Assembly: GCA_017619275.1 (NCBI GenBank)
Contig: JAFZSR010000050.1
Location: 1-39,328 of the forward strand
Reading direction: 5' to 3'
DNA: 39,328 nt
From: Prevotella sp.
Lineage (GTDB): Bacteria > Bacteroidota > Bacteroidia > Bacteroidales > Bacteroidaceae
Positions within the stretch are counted from its first letter, which is position 1. Each line of letters opens with the position of its first letter. This document shows, piece by piece, positions 1 through 8,264 of this stretch. The notes beneath the pieces are model-generated. The model worked only from the letters and a program-made list of their open reading frames with translations, had not been told where the DNA came from and ran no database searches. The translations under genes were made by a program, and so were the position numbers.

Positions 1-446
1 GCCCCACTATGCTTCAGACTGCACGGCAAAGGTACGAAATCTGAAGATTACAGCCAAACAAAACAGCCAAAAAGATATCCTGCAATTTGACCCATTGACA
101 CATAGTACAGTCAAACTATCCTGCAAATTGACCTATACGCCTAAAATCCTGCGAATGAAGACTATACAGACACCACCCCTGCCCCTCCCCTTGAAAGGGA
201 GGGGAGTGGCTGCGCCTTGTTGTTTTTTAAGACAACTTAGACAACAAAACCACTTGGCTTTCTTGCGTCCCTGCGATAGCAAGAACATTATCTATAATCT
301 AGTGCAAAGGTAAGAGCGACCAAAGGTCGAGCGGCCGCTTTGCTTTTGCAAGGAACTTTTCGGTCTTACGATGGTTTTGGGCTTATGGTGTGATTATTTC
401 TGACAGTCAAGTACAATAAATCGGCGTTTTCATAGTTTTATTATTG
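1..446. other. Gene-free region with degenerate repeats
   Basis: I see no convincing gene. The stretch holds three degenerate copies of a TATCCTGCAAATTGACC-like direct repeat (76-92, 117-133, 145-158), a G+C-rich hairpin at 182-204 (CCCTCCC and GGGAGGG arms) followed by GGGGAGTGGCTGCGC, and at about 329-371 a copy of the outer part of the palindromic element found at 14621-14766. Minus-strand TACCTTTG -7 boxes occur at 27-34 and 305-312. The first could drive a gene lying to the left of the window; the second has no gene to serve. The open frame at 95-313 runs through these repeats and is not coding-like. Confidence 0.6.
27..34 (-). promoter_or_regulatory. Bacteroidetes -7 box (TACCTTTG) pointing out of the window
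   Basis: The plus strand reads CAAAGGTA, so the minus strand carries the consensus -7 element TACCTTTG. Transcription would run left, out of the window. No -33 element was confirmed. Confidence 0.4.
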
Positions 447-3404
447 ATGAAGAAGGTACTTTACCTAACGTTTGCCGTGGCCGTCGCCTTGGTGATGGTC
501 TCTTGCTCTGCGCACAAAAACACGGCGCGGAGTAGGTTTTGGCAGTCGTTCACGGCAAAGTACAACACCTACCACAACGGCAAGCTGGCCTTTATCGATG
601 CCCAACTGGAGAAGGAGAAAGGCAACAAGGACGACTACACCGAGCAGCTGCCCCTCTTCACCGTGAGCAACAAGCAAAGCCGCCAGATAGGCAGCGGTAA
701 CTACGACCGTGCCGTGGAGAAGATGGAGAAGACCATCAAGCAGCACAGTATCAAGGCCAAGCCTGAATGGAACAAGAGCCGCCGCAAGACGCAAAAAGAC
801 CTAGATTGGCTGGCACGCCGCGAATACAATCCCTTCCTGTGGAAAGCCTGGCTGATGCTGGGTCAGGCGCAATTCCAGAAGGGGACCTTCGACGAGGCCG
901 CCGCCACCTTCAGCTACATGAGTCGCCTTTACGCCACACAGCCCACCCAGGCCGCGCTGGCACGCGCTTGGCTGGCCCGCTGCTACACCCAGCTGGAATG
1001 GATGTACGAGGCCGAGGACGTGATACGAAACCAGAACCGTGACTCCATACCCATGGGGGCACAGACGGCATGGAACCAGACCATGGCCGACTACTACCTG
1101 CGCACCGGCGACCTGGAGCATGCCGTGCCCGTGCTGCGCAAGACCATCAAGGCCGAGCGACGTAAGACGCAGAAGGCCCGCGAATGGTTCATCATGGGAC
1201 AGATACAAAACGCGCTGGGCAACACCCAACAGTCGTACAAGGCCTTCAACCGCGTGGCGGCGCAAAACCCGCCCTACGAGCTGGAGTTCAACGCCCGCAT
1301 TGCACAAACCGAGGTGATGGCCGCCTCGAACTACCGCAAGATGCTGAGCCGACTGCGCCGCATGGCCGCCAGCGACAAAAACAAGGACTACCTGGACCAG
1401 GTGTACTACGCCATTGGCAACATCTACCTCTCGCAGGCTGACACCATGAAGGCCATCTCGGCCTATGAGAAAGGAAACGAGAAGGCCACCCGCAGCGGCA
1501 CCGAGAAGGGCGTGCTGCTGCTCACGTTGGGCAACCTCTACTGGGAGATGGAACGCTATAACGACGCCCAGCGCTGCTATGGCGAGGCCATCGGACTGCT
1601 CGACAAGGAGCGACCAGGCTACGACGAGCTGGCACACCGCTCGAAGGTGCTCGACGAGCTGGTGCCCTATACCGATGCCATCCACCTGCAAGACTCGCTG
1701 CAAGAGTTGGCCAAGATGCCCGAAGAGGAGCGTCTGGCAGCCATCGACCGTGTGATTGAAGCGCTGAAGAAAAAGGAGAAAGAAGAGGCCGACAAGGCCC
1801 GCGAAGCCGAGGTGGAACAGGCACAGCAACGGCAGGGCGCGCAGGGCAACAACCGCTTTGGACAGCAAAACCAGCCCCAGCAGAACATGCCAACCACAGG
1901 CAAGGACGCACAGTGGTATTTCTACAACCAGATGGCCGTGAACCAAGGTAAGCAGACCTTCCAACGGCAATGGGGAAAGCGCGAGAACGCCGACAACTGG
2001 CAACGCTCCAACCAGACCGTGGTGGGCATCCCTGAAGGAGACATGGCAGAATTGCCTACCGACAGCACATCGTTGGCATCCACACTTGGCGGCGAAGATG
2101 GAACCGTGCCCACCGACTCACTGGGCGTAGCACCCAAAGAGGGCACAGACTCGCTGGCCAACGACCCGCACAACCGCGAGTACTACCTGGCGCAGATTCC
2201 CTTCACCGAGGAGCAGGTGGCCGAGAGCGACAACATCATCAAGGACGGACTTTTCAACTCGGGCGTCATCTTCAAGGACAAGCTCGAGAACCTGCCTTTG
2301 GCGCGCAAGCAGTTCCTCAGGCTCACAAACCAATATCCCGACTATGAGCAGATGGACCAGGCGTGGTATCATCTATTCCTGCTCTATTCACGCCTGAGGC
2401 AGACGGCACAGGCCGACAGCTGTCTGCAGCACCTGAAAGACGACTTCCCCGACAGCGACTACACTACGCTGCTCTGCGACCCCTACTTCGAAGAGAACGC
2501 CCGCTTCGGCGTACACATCGAAGACTCGCTCTATGCCGCCACCTACGATGCCTTCCGCGCCGACCAGCACGATGTCATCGCCACCAACGCCGAAATCTCG
2601 GCCCAGCGCTTCCCCTTAGGCGAGAACCGCCCCAAATTCCTCTTCATCCACGGTCTGAGCCTGCTCAACCAGGGCGATGCCAAGGGATGCGTGGACGAGC
2701 TGCGGCAGGTGGTGGAGAAATATCCGCAAAGCGAGGTGACCGAGATGGCCGGCATGATTGTGAAGGGCGTGCAGGAGGGCCGACAACTGTATGGCGGCAA
2801 GTTCGACCTTGACGACATCTGGACCCGCCGCGACCTCACCCTTGATGCCGACTCCACCGCTACTGACACCCTCTCGGCCGACCGCGACGTGCCCTTCGTC
2901 GTCATGCTCATCTATCAGCCCGACACGCTGGCACAGGCACAGGGCATCAGCGTGCGACAGGCCGAGAACCAGTTGCTTTATGAGATGGCACGCTTCAACT
3001 TCAGCAACTTCCTGGTGCGCAACTTCGACTTGGAGACCGAGCATCTGGAGGGCTACAACCGTATGCTTTTCCGTGGCTTCCTCAACTTCGACGAAGCCCT
3101 GCAATACATCCGTCAGCTCAGCGCAGCTCCTGAACTGAAAGATATTCTTCGCTCGTGCCGCAGCGTGGTGGTGAGCGAACAGAACCTGCCCAAGCTGGGA
3201 CAGCGCTACAGCTATGCCGACTACGACGAATTCTACGAGCGCACCTTCATGGTGCTGCCCATCAGCAACGAAGATTTGTTGCAGATTCCCGAATTCATCG
3301 ACCAGCCAGAAGACGAAGACGACCTCTTCGACGAAGGCGAAGAGGCCGGCGACGAGACACCTCAGAACAGCGGCAGTGACTTCGACTTCGACGATCTGTT
3401 CTAA
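447..3404 (+). CDS. porW: PorW/SprE-like T9SS TPR lipoprotein
   Basis: Predicted periplasmic lipoprotein of the type IX secretion / gliding machinery; in the PorW/SprE family it is thought to act with the PorKLMN core. The N-terminus is a lipoprotein signal ending in VMVSC (lipid Cys about residue 20). The mature region opens with a conserved block (RFWQSFTAKYNTYHNGKLAF), then several TPR-like repeats to about residue 420, a charged coiled coil and Gln/Asn-rich linker (about 440-500), a WYFYNQ...FQRQWGKR block, more TPRs, and an acidic Asp/Glu-rich C-terminus. At about 985 aa the length fits the family. The frame opens with TTG at 444, but ATG at 447 directly starts the signal peptide and is preferred. 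It converges on the DUF5107 gene across a large inverted repeat. The family call rests on remembered sequence character. Confidence 0.75.
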   Translation: MKKVLYLTFAVAVALVMVSCSAHKNTARSRFWQSFTAKYNTYHNGKLAFIDAQLEKEKGNKDDYTEQLPLFTVSNKQSRQIGSGNYDRAVEKMEKTIKQHSIKAKPEWNKSRRKTQKDLDWLARREYNPFLWKAWLMLGQAQFQKGTFDEAAATFSYMSRLYATQPTQAALARAWLARCYTQLEWMYEAEDVIRNQNRDSIPMGAQTAWNQTMADYYLRTGDLEHAVPVLRKTIKAERRKTQKAREWFIMGQIQNALGNTQQSYKAFNRVAAQNPPYELEFNARIAQTEVMAASNYRKMLSRLRRMAASDKNKDYLDQVYYAIGNIYLSQADTMKAISAYEKGNEKATRSGTEKGVLLLTLGNLYWEMERYNDAQRCYGEAIGLLDKERPGYDELAHRSKVLDELVPYTDAIHLQDSLQELAKMPEEERLAAIDRVIEALKKKEKEEADKAREAEVEQAQQRQGAQGNNRFGQQNQPQQNMPTTGKDAQWYFYNQMAVNQGKQTFQRQWGKRENADNWQRSNQTVVGIPEGDMAELPTDSTSLASTLGGEDGTVPTDSLGVAPKEGTDSLANDPHNREYYLAQIPFTEEQVAESDNIIKDGLFNSGVIFKDKLENLPLARKQFLRLTNQYPDYEQMDQAWYHLFLLYSRLRQTAQADSCLQHLKDDFPDSDYTTLLCDPYFEENARFGVHIEDSLYAATYDAFRADQHDVIATNAEISAQRFPLGENRPKFLFIHGLSLLNQGDAKGCVDELRQVVEKYPQSEVTEMAGMIVKGVQEGRQLYGGKFDLDDIWTRRDLTLDADSTATDTLSADRDVPFVVMLIYQPDTLAQAQGISVRQAENQLLYEMARFNFSNFLVRNFDLETEHLEGYNRMLFRGFLNFDEALQYIRQLSAAPELKDILRSCRSVVVSEQNLPKLGQRYSYADYDEFYERTFMVLPISNEDLLQIPEFIDQPEDEDDLFDEGEEAGDETPQNSGSDFDFDDLF

Positions 3405-3410
3405 GCCTCA

Positions 3411-3543
3411 CCCCTGCAGACCCTCCCCCTTACCCCTCCCTTGTAGGGAGGGGAGTATATAGATTTGCCATTTGGTGTGGAGTCAGCAGGTCTATCCACT
3501 CCCCTCCCTACAAGGGAGGGGTAAGGGGGAGGGTCTGCAGGGG
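3411..3543. repeat. Large inverted repeat with perfect 45-bp arms
   Basis: The left arm 3411-3455 and right arm 3499-3543 are exact reverse complements over 45 bp. Imperfect pairing extends inward (TATATAGA against TGGATAGA). Each arm holds its own hairpin (CCCCTCCC-TTGTA-GGGAGGGG). The spacer is 43 bp. It begins 7 nt after the porW-like stop and overlaps the 3' end of the minus-strand DUF5107 gene, whose TAG stop (3508-3510) lies inside the right arm. It could serve as a bidirectional terminator between the converging genes, but the exact arms suggest a mobile or recently rearranged palindromic element. Confidence 0.85.
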
Positions 3544-6500
3544 GAGGGTCTGCAGGGGGAGGGTCTCCTGGAGCGAGCGCAACTGCTGGACGCCCTGATG
3601 GTTGTTGTCGAGGGCTTCCACCTCGCTCAAGAAGCGCTCAGCACGTTCCTTTTCGCCCATGCCATAGTAGCCCAGTGCAAGCATGTACTTGCAGTGGATG
3701 ATGTTCTTCATGTCTAAAGAATCCTCCCAGATAAGCAGGTCGGGCAACGACACGGCGAAATAGTCCATGGTGACGTGGTCGAAGAGGTGCTGCTTGCCAT
3801 AGTTGATGAGCTTGTTGAAAAGGCTGCGGGCCTTCTCCTCCTGCCCCAGCGCACGGTAGCAAAGTCCGGCGTAGAAAATCTTGTCGGGCTTGGCATCGTT
3901 ATAGTACATGGCAGCGGCAGGTTCGGTGGGTCCGGCGGTTCCCTCTTCGTAGCGGCCAAGGAAATAAAGGAAATCGTTTTCTTGCGCACCGTAGAGTTTG
4001 CCCTCGCCAAGGTGAGGCGGGTAGACGAGGCACTCCTCCAATAGGCGCTTGGCCGTTTCATCATCTTTCTGCGCAAGGGCTTTTTTCGCCAGCTCCACCC
4101 TGCAAATCTGGTATTGTGCCGATACCTTGCCTTCGCCACCCTCCCACGGATGGAACTGGTGGGCATCGAGTTTCTTCATCGCCTCCTCATAGCGGCCCAG
4201 TTGATTGAGCAGGGTAATCTCCTCAAGCACAAGGTCGTCGCGCTGCTGAATCAGTGCCGAGTGTTTTTGCAGGAAGTTGAGACGCTCCTGATGTGGGCGA
4301 TGCAGCCGCTTGTAGAGTTGGTCGAGCTCCATCAGCACACGGGCATCGGTCTCGTCGAGGTGGAACGCCTTTTCCATATAGGCCAAGGCTTCGTCCTTGC
4401 GCCCCTGCTTGTTGAAGCGGGCGAGGGCGAGGTTGCGCCAGACGGTGGGGAACGTCGGGTCGAGCTGCGAAGAGCGTTCCCAGTTCTCGATGGCGACGTC
4501 GTACTGTCGCTTGTCGTAGTAAAGACAGCCCAGATAGTAGGGTGCCCGTGCACCGTCGGGATTGATTGCCTTGGCAGCCTCCAGCACAACGACATCCTCC
4601 AAACGGTTGGGGAAGCAGCAGTAGCTGTCGGCCTGTTCGGCCTGGCGGAAGCATACTTTGGCCTCGTCAAGCTCGTCGCGCATCATCTTGAAGTAGCCTA
4701 TATAATATAATGTAAGGGGCGACGTCTTCAAGGTTTTCTTGGCGGCCGCGATGGTCAGCACCTGCTCGGCCTCCTGCCATAGTCCCGCCTGGGCATAGTC
4801 GAGTGCCAGCTCATGGTAGTTATACACGTTGCCGTGCATCATCTCCACCATCTGCTTCAGCACGTCGCCATCCTTGGTCAGCAGATATTGCTCATAGAGA
4901 ATGCCGTAGTTAAAATGGTCGAGCTGCAAGGATTCCTTGATGAGTGCCAGCCGCTCGTTCAGTTCCTTCGAGCTGCCCATCATCAAAGAGCCTTTCTGCT
5001 TGCTTGCCTGGAGCAGTCGCAGCACAGCGGCCTTCAGGGCACGCGCCTTGTGGTTGCAACTGTTGAAGACGAGGCATCGGTTCAACTCGTCGAGTGCATC
5101 GTCGTAGCGTCCTTGCGACACACTGATACAGGCAGCTTCAAAATAGCCGGCATCGGCCCAAGCCTTGTTCCAAGTTGACTTCCAAAACAACTCGTAGGCT
5201 TCGTTCGGGCGGTATTGGTATTTCAGGCAGAGGGCCAAGTTGAAGATGGGCTCGCCTTCGTAGGGGTTGGGATTGCGTTTCTGCCATATCTTCACGGCCT
5301 TTCGCAAGTAGCTTTCGGCTTTGCTGAACCGTCCCCGACGCAGATACCAGAGGCCCGTCTGATTCAGACAGCGCACATCGTTGGGGTCGCGGCGCAGTGC
5401 CTCCTCGTAATAGTCGAGGGCGCTCCATGTGGCGTGGCGATACTGCTCCAGGTGCAGACCGGTAAGGTAGAGCTGGTCGTTGGTCTTCGTGTCCGTCGGC
5501 GAGAGGGCAGCCTCGGCGGCATCGGGGATGGGACGGATCTTGTCGGGTTCGGCCTGCCACTGCAGTTTGCCAACAGTAAACAACAGGTCGTTCATTCCGC
5601 TGCCGTTGACATCCACAGTCTGCTCAAAGATGTCCTCGGGCGAGAGGGTAACGGTCTGGTCAAAATAGGTCTCACCATTCTTGTTGCGCAGCGTCACCTG
5701 CACCGTTTGCTTTGAGGTGGCCAGCACCTTGAACACGACACCGTTTGAAGAGGGGGCGGGGGCGAGGTTCAGTACGAAATCCTTGTTCGCCTGCTTCACG
5801 ATGCCGATCTCGCGGTAGGGCATAAAGTACTGGGTGAATTGCTTCTCCTCATAGGGCATCAGCCAGGTAAAATCTGGCTGGTTCTCGGTATAGACGCCAG
5901 CCATCAGCTCGATGTAGGGGCGGAAGCCTACGCGGATGGATCCAGCGGGGATGCCGTCGGAGGCCGACGCCTGATCGGTGAGGTTGCGATCCCAAGCTCG
6001 GCCAAAGTCGCCGTTGCCCCATGTCCACTGCTTTTTGCCAGGCGAGAAGTGGTGGCTGGCCACGTGGAGCATGCCGCCATGCGTATCGTTCTCATAGCCG
6101 CCCTCGAAGTCGTACTTAGAGTTCACGGCCATGTACGACGTCGGCACGGGGATGTTACGATAGTTCGAGATGTCGACGCCAGCCGAGTAGTCCATCTTGT
6201 AGTAGGTGCCCGTGGCGATGGGGAAGCTCGACACGGCTCGCTTGCCATGGTCGAAGACGGCATTGACATCGGGCGGGAACACGCTCTGATAGGCATCGTT
6301 CACCTCCACGGCAGGATTTGCCCACCACAGGAAGGTCTGCGGCAGCGGCGTGCGGTTGCTCACCCTACCCTGAATCTCCAAATAGGCGCAGCCGGGGCGC
6401 AACGTGAAGCCAGCAGCACCCTTCTGGTGGAACATCCGCTCCATCTCGTTCACCCACACCGTCACGCTCCCATCGTCGTTCTCCACGATGGTGCTGTCGA

Positions 6501-6885
6501 CGGGCATAAAGGTGGATGGACGGTGGTGCTGGGGCCAGTTGAACTCGATGCCGCCGCTGATCCACGGTCCGCACAACCCAACGAGAGCCGGTTTGACGAC
6601 ATGATTATAATAAACGAAATGGCGCTGCTTCACCTTGTCGTAGGCCATCTGGATGCGTCCGCCCAGCTCGGGCAGGACCATCACTTTGATATACTCGTTT
6701 TCCAACCAAACGGCCAGATACTCCTTGTCCACCCGCTCGTCGCTGATGTTCTCGATGACGGGATAGGGATAGACCACGCCGCTGGAACCCTGATAGACAC
6801 GTTTCTCCAAGAACATCGGGTTTTTCCCGGGGCGCCCTACCTCATAAGTAGGGATTGTCACTGTTTCTCTCCAAGCTTTTACCAT
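3508..6885 (-). CDS. DUF5107 domain protein with C-terminal TPRs
   Basis: An 1125-aa protein with no obvious signal peptide. The N-terminal about 350 residues match the DUF5107 type (MVLPELGGRIQMAYDK, then GPWISGGIEFNWPQHHRP), a beta-sandwich carbohydrate-associated domain often encoded beside sugar transporters in Bacteroidetes. From about residue 470 onward TPR repeats dominate (DYYEEALRRDPNDVRCLNQT and others). It is the last gene of the glycogen operon, 18 bp after the MFS transporter stop, so a role in handling imported or internal glucans is inferred; the reaction is unknown. The C-terminus (PLQTLPLQTLPLTPPL) is encoded by 15-bp repeats and the arm of an inverted repeat, so the native end was probably altered. 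Confidence 0.8.
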   Translation of the reverse strand: MVKAWRETVTIPTYEVGRPGKNPMFLEKRVYQGSSGVVYPYPVIENISDERVDKEYLAVWLENEYIKVMVLPELGGRIQMAYDKVKQRHFVYYNHVVKPALVGLCGPWISGGIEFNWPQHHRPSTFMPVDSTIVENDDGSVTVWVNEMERMFHQKGAAGFTLRPGCAYLEIQGRVSNRTPLPQTFLWWANPAVEVNDAYQSVFPPDVNAVFDHGKRAVSSFPIATGTYYKMDYSAGVDISNYRNIPVPTSYMAVNSKYDFEGGYENDTHGGMLHVASHHFSPGKKQWTWGNGDFGRAWDRNLTDQASASDGIPAGSIRVGFRPYIELMAGVYTENQPDFTWLMPYEEKQFTQYFMPYREIGIVKQANKDFVLNLAPAPSSNGVVFKVLATSKQTVQVTLRNKNGETYFDQTVTLSPEDIFEQTVDVNGSGMNDLLFTVGKLQWQAEPDKIRPIPDAAEAALSPTDTKTNDQLYLTGLHLEQYRHATWSALDYYEEALRRDPNDVRCLNQTGLWYLRRGRFSKAESYLRKAVKIWQKRNPNPYEGEPIFNLALCLKYQYRPNEAYELFWKSTWNKAWADAGYFEAACISVSQGRYDDALDELNRCLVFNSCNHKARALKAAVLRLLQASKQKGSLMMGSSKELNERLALIKESLQLDHFNYGILYEQYLLTKDGDVLKQMVEMMHGNVYNYHELALDYAQAGLWQEAEQVLTIAAAKKTLKTSPLTLYYIGYFKMMRDELDEAKVCFRQAEQADSYCCFPNRLEDVVVLEAAKAINPDGARAPYYLGCLYYDKRQYDVAIENWERSSQLDPTFPTVWRNLALARFNKQGRKDEALAYMEKAFHLDETDARVLMELDQLYKRLHRPHQERLNFLQKHSALIQQRDDLVLEEITLLNQLGRYEEAMKKLDAHQFHPWEGGEGKVSAQYQICRVELAKKALAQKDDETAKRLLEECLVYPPHLGEGKLYGAQENDFLYFLGRYEEGTAGPTEPAAAMYYNDAKPDKIFYAGLCYRALGQEEKARSLFNKLINYGKQHLFDHVTMDYFAVSLPDLLIWEDSLDMKNIIHCKYMLALGYYGMGEKERAERFLSEVEALDNNHQGVQQLRSLQETLPLQTLPLQTLPLTPPL
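3531..3570. repeat. 15-bp in-frame tandem repeat (GGGTCTGCAGGGGGA)
   Basis: Copies start at 3531 and 3546, with a partial one at 3561; the period is 15 bp. On the minus strand this encodes repeated TLPLQ at the end of the DUF5107 protein. Part of the first unit belongs to the right arm of the adjacent inverted repeat, so the tandem array appears to be a duplication of the element's edge. Confidence 0.8.
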
Positions 6886-6903
6886 ATTGCTGCCCTCCTG
6901 CTT

Positions 6904-8184
6904 TTATTTTGTTAGTTCTCGTTCCAGCTGCTCCAGGCTCTTCCCCTTCGTCTCGGGACATCTCTGGAAAAGGAAGATGAAGGCGCAGATGCAGATGCCG
7001 CTATAAATCCAGAAGGTGCCACTGCTGCCCAAGGCTGCGTTCATCGAGGGGAACGAGAAGGTGAGCGTGCAGCAGCCCACCCACAGGGCAAATGTACACG
7101 TGGCCATGGCGATGCCCCTTACGCGGTGGGGGAAAATCTCTGCCAGCAGCGTCCAGGTGACGGGGCCAAGGGTCATGGCATAAACGGAGATAGCCGCCAC
7201 CACTAATGCCACCATCAAAAAGCCAGTCATGCCGAGAGCGTAGCAGGTGCCAAGGGTGAGATAGATAAGCCCCAGTCCGCCGGCGCCCAGGAGCATCAAC
7301 GTGCGACGCCCCCAACGCTCGATGGCGTAGAGCGCCACGATGGTAAAGACTACATTGGCAATACCCGTAATTACGATGTTGATGAACATGCCATCGACGT
7401 CGAAGCCAGCACCTACGAAGATTTCCTCTGCATAATTGAAGATGACGTTGGTGCCGCACCACTGCTGGAAAACGGCAATCACCAAGCCAAGCAGCAACAC
7501 CTTGCCGTATCTATGCTGCAACAGCTCACGTAGTCCGGCTTCTTTCTCCGTAGGCTGCGCCTTTGTCGCAGCTTTCATCTGCGTGTAGACCGGGCTTTCG
7601 GGAATGAAAAAGCTCAACACAAGAAACAGCGCGGCGGGCAGCGTCTCGGCCCAGAACATCCAGCGCCAGCCCCATTCCACATTCCACGCCTGGCTCTCGG
7701 CCACCGAGGTGTCGCGCGCCAACAGCATGTTCACAATCTGTGCCGAAAGAATGCCCAGCACGATGGTCATTTGGTTCAGGCTCACCATGCGACCGCGAAT
7801 CTGCGCCGGACTGACCTCGGCAATATACATGGGCGACAAGGCCGAGGCCACGCCGATGCCCATGCCCCCGATGAAGCGGGCAATGTTGAACAACGTGAAA
7901 TCGTTGAACAATCCCGTGGCAATGGCCGACACGGTGAAGAGCACCGCCGATGCCGTCAGCAGCGGCTTACGTCCATACTTGTCGGCGGCAGCCCCTGCCA
8001 CCATGGCGCCCACCAGACAGCCCACCAAGGCCGTCGTCATGGCCAAGCCCTGCATCAGCGGGGAGTCGGAAATGCCGAAATAGAGTTCGTAGAACGGCTT
8101 TGCGCCGCCTATCACCACCCAGTCGTAGCCGAAGAGCAATCCGCCCATGGCCGACACCATGCAGATGAAATGTAAGTGTTTCAC
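6904..8184 (-). CDS. MFS sugar porter family transporter
   Basis: Inner-membrane sugar:proton symporter type, 426 aa with about 12 hydrophobic segments. Sugar-porter signatures are GGLLFGYD in TM1, DKYGRKP in loop 2-3, YIAEVSPAQIRGR after TM4, PESPVY before the central loop, ERWGRRTLM in loop 8-9 and PETKGKSLEQLE at the C-terminus. The first ATG gives a complete TM1. It lies between the GH57-like gene (80 bp upstream, with a hairpin in the gap) and the DUF5107-TPR gene (18 bp downstream). The substrate cannot be read from sequence; glucose or a maltooligosaccharide is an inference from the glycogen genes next to it. Confidence 0.88.
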   Translation of the reverse strand: MKHLHFICMVSAMGGLLFGYDWVVIGGAKPFYELYFGISDSPLMQGLAMTTALVGCLVGAMVAGAAADKYGRKPLLTASAVLFTVSAIATGLFNDFTLFNIARFIGGMGIGVASALSPMYIAEVSPAQIRGRMVSLNQMTIVLGILSAQIVNMLLARDTSVAESQAWNVEWGWRWMFWAETLPAALFLVLSFFIPESPVYTQMKAATKAQPTEKEAGLRELLQHRYGKVLLLGLVIAVFQQWCGTNVIFNYAEEIFVGAGFDVDGMFINIVITGIANVVFTIVALYAIERWGRRTLMLLGAGGLGLIYLTLGTCYALGMTGFLMVALVVAAISVYAMTLGPVTWTLLAEIFPHRVRGIAMATCTFALWVGCCTLTFSFPSMNAALGSSGTFWIYSGICICAFIFLFQRCPETKGKSLEQLERELTK

Positions 8185-8204
8185 TTTATCATATTATTAC
8201 GCAT

Positions 8205-8240
8205 CGTGCTGCCTTTTCTCTTTCAAGAAAGGGCAGCACG
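8205..8240 (-). promoter_or_regulatory. Intercistronic hairpin between GH57-like and MFS genes
   Basis: CGTGCTGCC (8205-8213) pairs with GGCAGCACG (8232-8240) around an 18-nt loop. The minus-strand sequence after the stem is A+T-rich but lacks a clean T-run, so it looks more like an attenuator or mRNA-stability hairpin separating two parts of the operon than a full terminator. Confidence 0.5.
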
Positions 8241-8264
8241 ATAGCTGTTATACGGAATCTGGAT

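Noticed and set aside
27-312. Array of minus-strand promoters (-7 boxes at 27-34 and 305-312)
   Set aside because: The box at 305-312 has no downstream gene in the window and no -33 element; chance occurrence in A+T-rich DNA is likely.
95-313. 72-aa frame in the left intergenic region
   Set aside because: Runs through the G+C-rich hairpin and direct repeats, with no coding character.
801-2003. 400-aa minus-strand frame inside the PorW/SprE-like gene
   Set aside because: G+C-rich codon bias leaves the antisense frame open; the plus-strand frame has a signal peptide and family motifs.
3472-3717. Plus-strand frame beginning in the inverted repeat
   Set aside because: Reads through the repeat and then antisense to DUF5107; low-complexity GEGLQGEGLQGEGL product.
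5839-6915. 358-aa plus-strand frame opposite the DUF5107 gene
   Set aside because: Antisense shadow without recognisable domains.
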